A DNA stretch of 64,000 bases from VGSG01 sp040756375 (GTDB lineage Bacteria > Desulfobacterota > Desulfomonilia > Desulfomonilales > Desulfomonilaceae), in NCBI GenBank assembly GCA_040756375.1, contig JBFLZC010000005.1:124001-188000 (forward strand). The letters are read 5' to 3'. How positions within the stretch are numbered: the first letter of the stretch is position 1; the number at the start of each line of letters is the position of its first letter. Shown here one piece after another: positions 60,751 to 64,000 of this stretch. The translations under genes and the position numbers were made by a program. The notes under the pieces are model-generated. The model saw nothing but the letters and a program-made list of their open reading frames with translations. It was not told the DNA's origin and ran no database searches.

Positions 60751-62379
60751 ATGTCCGGCTCAAGATTGACTCAAAATCCCGCGATCGACCCGGAACAATT
60801 TGTGAAGGACGTGTGCGACCTTTATCCGACCAAAGTCGCGAAAAAACGTCTCAAACACTTTATCGTGCGCGATCCTTCACAGGAACAAGAAATCGAAGCA
60901 AACGTTCGAACGGTGCCCGGGATCATCACTCAGCGTGGGTGCTGCTTTGCAGGGTGCAAAGGAGTGGTGATAGGTCCCATAGGGGATATGGTCCATATTG
61001 TTCACGGGCCCATCGGATGTGCCTACTATTCTTGGGGCATTCGACGCAATATGTTCAAGCCCAGAGAGGACGGCCATAATTTCCTGCCGTATTGCTTTTC
61101 TACAGATATGCAGGACCAGGACGTCATCTTTGGTGGAGAAAAGAAACTGCGGCTTGCAATAGAGGAAGCATACAACATTTTCAAGCCGAAGGCGATCAGT
61201 GTTCATGCAACGTGCCCCGTCGGCCTCATCGGAGACGATGTCCAAGCAGTCGCCAAAGAGATGAGCGGTAAACTGGGCGTTCAAGTGCTCGCGTTCAACT
61301 GTGAAGGTTACAAAGGTGTCAGCCAGTCCGGAGGACATCATATCGCGAACAACAAACTATTTGAACACATAGTGGGCACTGATGATTCCGGTGAAGAACA
61401 AGGTTTCACGGTGAACCTTCTGGGCGAGTACAACATCGGCGGCGATGCGTGGGAAATCGAGCGGGTATTCGAAAAGTGCGGCATCCGCGTGCTTTCCACA
61501 TTCAGTGGCAACGCGTCCGTAGATGAAATGAGACGCGCACACCTCGCGCAAGTGAACCTGGTGATGTGTCACCGTTCCATCAACTACATGGCCGAAATGA
61601 TGGAAACAGCTTTCGGTATTCCGTGGATTAAGGTCAATTTCATTGGCATCCGAGGCATGGCAAAGAGCCTCAGAAAGATCGCGGCCTTCTTTGAGGATCC
61701 TGACCTCACAAAAAAGGTTGAGGCCGTGATCGAAGAAGAAGTTGCCGAAGCGGAAAAGGAAATCGCGGCGTTTAGAACACGACTCCAAGGAAGAACAGTG
61801 ATGCTTTTTGTCGGCGGATCGCGAGCCCATCATTACCAGGACTTGTTCAAAGATCTCGGCATGGAAACTGTGGTGGCCGGCTATGAGTTCGCGCACAAGG
61901 ACGATTACGAAGGCAGAAAGGTAATCCCGAACCTCAAAGTGGACGCCGACAGCCGCAACATTGAAGAGCTCAAAGTGGAAGCGGACCCAACTCGGTATCG
62001 CCCGAGAAAAGAACCCGAGGCGCTGGAGCGACTCAAGGCAGAATGCATTGTGGATTACTACGAAGGTATGATGCCGGATATGCCCGAGGGAACGCTGGTG
62101 ATTGATGATGTGAGCCATGTGGAGTTGGAAAAGTTGATCGAGAAATTCAGGCCTGATCTGATTTGCTCGGGGATCAAAGATAAGTACATAATCGAGAAGT
62201 TCGGCGTACCTTCCAAGCAACTCCACAACTACGATTACAGCGGCCCGTATGCAGGTTTTAAGGGAGCGGTCAATTTCGGAAAGGATGTGGACATGATGGT
62301 AAACAATCCTGCCTGGAAGTTGCTCAAGGCTCCGTGGCAAAAGAGCCCATTACTGAAGGCCAAACTGGCCGTGGAGTAG
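60751..62379 (+). CDS. nifD: Nitrogenase molybdenum-iron protein alpha chain NifD (Clostridium type)
   Basis: 542 residues. P-cluster ligands Cys64, Cys90 and Cys155; FeMo-cofactor ligands Cys273 (VMCHRSINY) and His492 (QLHNYDYSGPY); the active-site His in SQSGGHH (about 196). An insertion at about 386-440 (EGRKVIPNLKVDADS...) is the hallmark of NifD from Clostridium pasteurianum and methanogens and is absent from Azotobacter NifD. GGAGG lies before the ATG. Confidence 0.96.
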   Translation: MSGSRLTQNPAIDPEQFVKDVCDLYPTKVAKKRLKHFIVRDPSQEQEIEANVRTVPGIITQRGCCFAGCKGVVIGPIGDMVHIVHGPIGCAYYSWGIRRNMFKPREDGHNFLPYCFSTDMQDQDVIFGGEKKLRLAIEEAYNIFKPKAISVHATCPVGLIGDDVQAVAKEMSGKLGVQVLAFNCEGYKGVSQSGGHHIANNKLFEHIVGTDDSGEEQGFTVNLLGEYNIGGDAWEIERVFEKCGIRVLSTFSGNASVDEMRRAHLAQVNLVMCHRSINYMAEMMETAFGIPWIKVNFIGIRGMAKSLRKIAAFFEDPDLTKKVEAVIEEEVAEAEKEIAAFRTRLQGRTVMLFVGGSRAHHYQDLFKDLGMETVVAGYEFAHKDDYEGRKVIPNLKVDADSRNIEELKVEADPTRYRPRKEPEALERLKAECIVDYYEGMMPDMPEGTLVIDDVSHVELEKLIEKFRPDLICSGIKDKYIIEKFGVPSKQLHNYDYSGPYAGFKGAVNFGKDVDMMVNNPAWKLLKAPWQKSPLLKAKLAVE

Positions 62380-62408
62380 AACCGCATCAAGCGCCAGGAG
62401 AAGAAGCT

Positions 62409-63782
62409 ATGTTGGATATGACTCCCAAAGAAATAGTTGAACGTCAGGCCTTGAGGATAAACCCTGCTAAGACCTGCCAGCCCATCGGCGCGATGTACGC
62501 TGCCCTGGGGATTCACCGGTGTTTACCGCACAGTCACGGCAGCCAAGGTTGTTGCTCGTACCACCGCAGTCACCTGACCCGTCACTATCGCGAGCCGGTG
62601 GTTGCGTCCACAAGTTCATTTACTGAAGGCGCGGCAGTGTTTGGAGGTGCCCCCAATCTCCGGCAATCGCTCAAGACAATATTTCAGGTTTACGACCCGG
62701 ATGTAGTTTCGGTTCACACCACGTGTCTCTCTGAGACGATCGGAGATGACATTCCAAGCATGATCAAGAAAGCACGGGATGACGGTCTGATCCCCGAAAA
62801 CAAGTGGGTCATTCACGCGAACTGCCCGAGCTATGTGGGATCCCACATTACGGGATTCTCTACCATGACAAGAGCTATGGTGGATTATTTTTCCGATAAT
62901 GGAGACAAAGTTAAAGGACGAATCAACGTGGTCCCAGGTTTTGTAGAGCCTCCGGATATGGCGGAGATCAAAAGGGTCGTCACTGAAATGGGCGTTGAGT
63001 CCATAGTGTTTCCGGACACCTCTGATGTGCTCAACACGGCCATGACTGGTGATTATCGCATGTATCCCAACGGTGGTGTCACGGTGCGCTCTCTTATGAG
63101 AACGGGCTCCAGTCAAGCAACGCTGGCTCTGGGCGCGTTCGCGTCGGAGGCCGCGGCAAAATTGTTGGAAACAAAGTGCGGAGTTCCTTTTCAGCTACTG
63201 GATTTACCTATCGGGATTTCCGCCACAGATCGGTTTGTCCAAGCCATCATGGACATCACCGGAGCCGAGCCCTCTTCCGGGATGGTGGACGATCGCGGCC
63301 GGCTGCTCGACATCGTGACCGATATGCAGCACTACCTCTACAACAAAAAGGTCGCGCTCTTCGGCGACCCCGACCAGATGGTCGCGTTAACCGATTTCCT
63401 CGCGAGCGCAGGAATGAAACCACTGTACGTTATAACCGGAACACCGGGCAAGCGCTTTGAAGAGCGAGTCCGAGGCATTCTGAAAGATGTGGTCCCTGGA
63501 GCGGTGGTCAAAGCGGCAGCAGATCTCTTCTATCTGCATCAGCTCATAAAGAACGAGCCCGTTGATCTGCTTATCGGGAATACGTACGGCAAGTACATAG
63601 CGAGAGCCGAAAACATTCCGTTTGTGCGTTTCGGTTTTCCCATATTGGACCGCGTGGGCCACAGCTATTTCCCGACCCTCGGGTACCGGGGCGGAATGTA
63701 TCTCTTGAGCAATATCGTTAACACTTTGTTGGAGCGTAAGGACCAGGATGACCCTGAAGAAAGGTTTGAGCTGGTGATGTAA
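62409..63782 (+). CDS. nifK: Nitrogenase molybdenum-iron protein beta chain NifK, short form
   Basis: 457 residues, about 60 shorter at the N-terminus than Azotobacter NifK and equal in length to the C. pasteurianum form. P-cluster ligands Cys23 (AKTCQPIGA), Cys48 (SQGCCSYHRSHL) and Cys106 (VHTTCLSE). ATG 62409 has AGGAG six bases before it. Next is a ferredoxin gene. Confidence 0.96.
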   Translation: MLDMTPKEIVERQALRINPAKTCQPIGAMYAALGIHRCLPHSHGSQGCCSYHRSHLTRHYREPVVASTSSFTEGAAVFGGAPNLRQSLKTIFQVYDPDVVSVHTTCLSETIGDDIPSMIKKARDDGLIPENKWVIHANCPSYVGSHITGFSTMTRAMVDYFSDNGDKVKGRINVVPGFVEPPDMAEIKRVVTEMGVESIVFPDTSDVLNTAMTGDYRMYPNGGVTVRSLMRTGSSQATLALGAFASEAAAKLLETKCGVPFQLLDLPIGISATDRFVQAIMDITGAEPSSGMVDDRGRLLDIVTDMQHYLYNKKVALFGDPDQMVALTDFLASAGMKPLYVITGTPGKRFEERVRGILKDVVPGAVVKAAADLFYLHQLIKNEPVDLLIGNTYGKYIARAENIPFVRFGFPILDRVGHSYFPTLGYRGGMYLLSNIVNTLLERKDQDDPEERFELVM

Positions 63783-63783
63783 C

Positions 63784-64000
63784 ATGGAAAAACCAAGACA
63801 CCACATTTTTGTATGTTGCAGCTTTCGAGCCGGAGGCGAAGCCAAAGGTAAGTGCATCAAGAAGAACGCTGTGGACTTGATCGGATACCTTGAGTCCGAA
63901 CTTCCGGATCGCGGAATGGGCGATGTGCTCGTATCCAGCGCAGGGTGTATGAAACTGTGTGACCATTCTCCCGTAATGATCGTGTACCCTGAAGCTTATT
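63784..64000 (+). CDS. Thioredoxin-fold [2Fe-2S] ferredoxin, runs off the right edge
   Basis: 72 residues visible. RHHIFVCC...GKC near the start and SAGCMKLCDHSPVMIVYPEAY near the end give the cluster ligands of the C. pasteurianum-type [2Fe-2S] ferredoxin, which in Clostridium binds the MoFe protein. The start lies one base after the nifK stop, so it is part of the nif operon. Probably only a few tens of residues are missing. Confidence 0.9.
   Translation, partial: MEKPRHHIFVCCSFRAGGEAKGKCIKKNAVDLIGYLESELPDRGMGDVLVSSAGCMKLCDHSPVMIVYPEAY

Noticed and set aside
61357..62340. Minus-strand open frame of 327 codons opposite nifD
   Set aside because: Shadow of nifD; composition is typical of reversed coding sequence.
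60751..63782. Vanadium or iron-only nitrogenase
   Set aside because: There is no delta-subunit gene between nifD and nifK, and NifD matches the clostridial molybdenum type.

Overview
The window looks like a chromosome segment of an anaerobic, GC-rich deltaproteobacterium (Desulfobacterota, plausibly a Desulfomonile or Syntrophobacterales relative). The evidence is a nifH-nifI1-nifI2-nifD-nifK cluster of the Clostridium/methanogen type, a Tat-exported group 1 [NiFe] hydrogenase, an AhbB-type siroheme decarboxylase beside hemL, several NtrC-type sigma-54 activators, and a myxobacterial-style MglA/Roadblock locus. The genus is an inference; no rRNA gene is present to test it.

Layout. 1-2.2 kb: truncated membrane PAS-PAS sigma-54 activator (minus strand). 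2.5-7.3 kb: AAA/TPR signalling ATPase, a small protein and a membrane SGNH protein. 7.7-10.5 kb: ruvB-mutL. 10.7-14.1 kb: small minus-strand genes, an L,D-transpeptidase, a Cys-rich secreted protein and an ankyrin protein. 14.2-21.5 kb: minus-strand locus of two response regulators, a Roadblock protein, an MglA GTPase, a PATAN-Roadblock fusion, a DnaA-like AAA+ protein, an unknown protein and another Roadblock protein. It is preceded by a near-consensus sigma-54 promoter and two matching inverted repeats, directly next to an NtrC-family activator gene and a divergent multi-PAS histidine kinase (21.8-24.3 kb). 24.4-28.4 kb: small genes and the [NiFe] hydrogenase. 28.7-32.2 kb: hemL-ahbB, a nucleoside phosphorylase-like gene and a membrane protein. 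32.4-38.1 kb: murD, a GIY-YIG gene enclosed by perfect 29-bp inverted repeats, a Ser/Thr kinase with cNMP and zinc-ribbon domains, map and nfo. 38.2-45.4 kb: polytopic membrane protein, Cys-rich secreted protein, toxin-antitoxin pair, thioesterase, two secreted proteins and uvrB, which is followed by a damaged hairpin and 92 consecutive C. 45.9-53.7 kb: ugd, scpB, a glycosyltransferase, a lone receiver, an ABC ATPase plus membrane-fusion protein without a permease, and fumC. 54.4-58.6 kb: small protein, hflK-hflC and a B12-binding radical SAM protein. 58.9-64 kb: nif operon behind its own sigma-54 promoter, running off the right edge in a [2Fe-2S] ferredoxin.

How the parts work together. The 14.2-24.3 kb block is the most unusual. 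The kinase and activator probably form a two-component pair that switches on the small-GTPase locus through sigma-54. The locus supplies a GTPase, several longin-fold Roadblock partners, PATAN domains and a DnaA-type ATPase lacking the DNA-binding domain, which suggests a polarity or surface-behaviour switch with an AAA+ component not known from standard MglA/MglB systems. The nif operon carries its own post-translational switch (NifI1/NifI2) and probable electron donor. Short palindromic repeats occupy most intergenic gaps.
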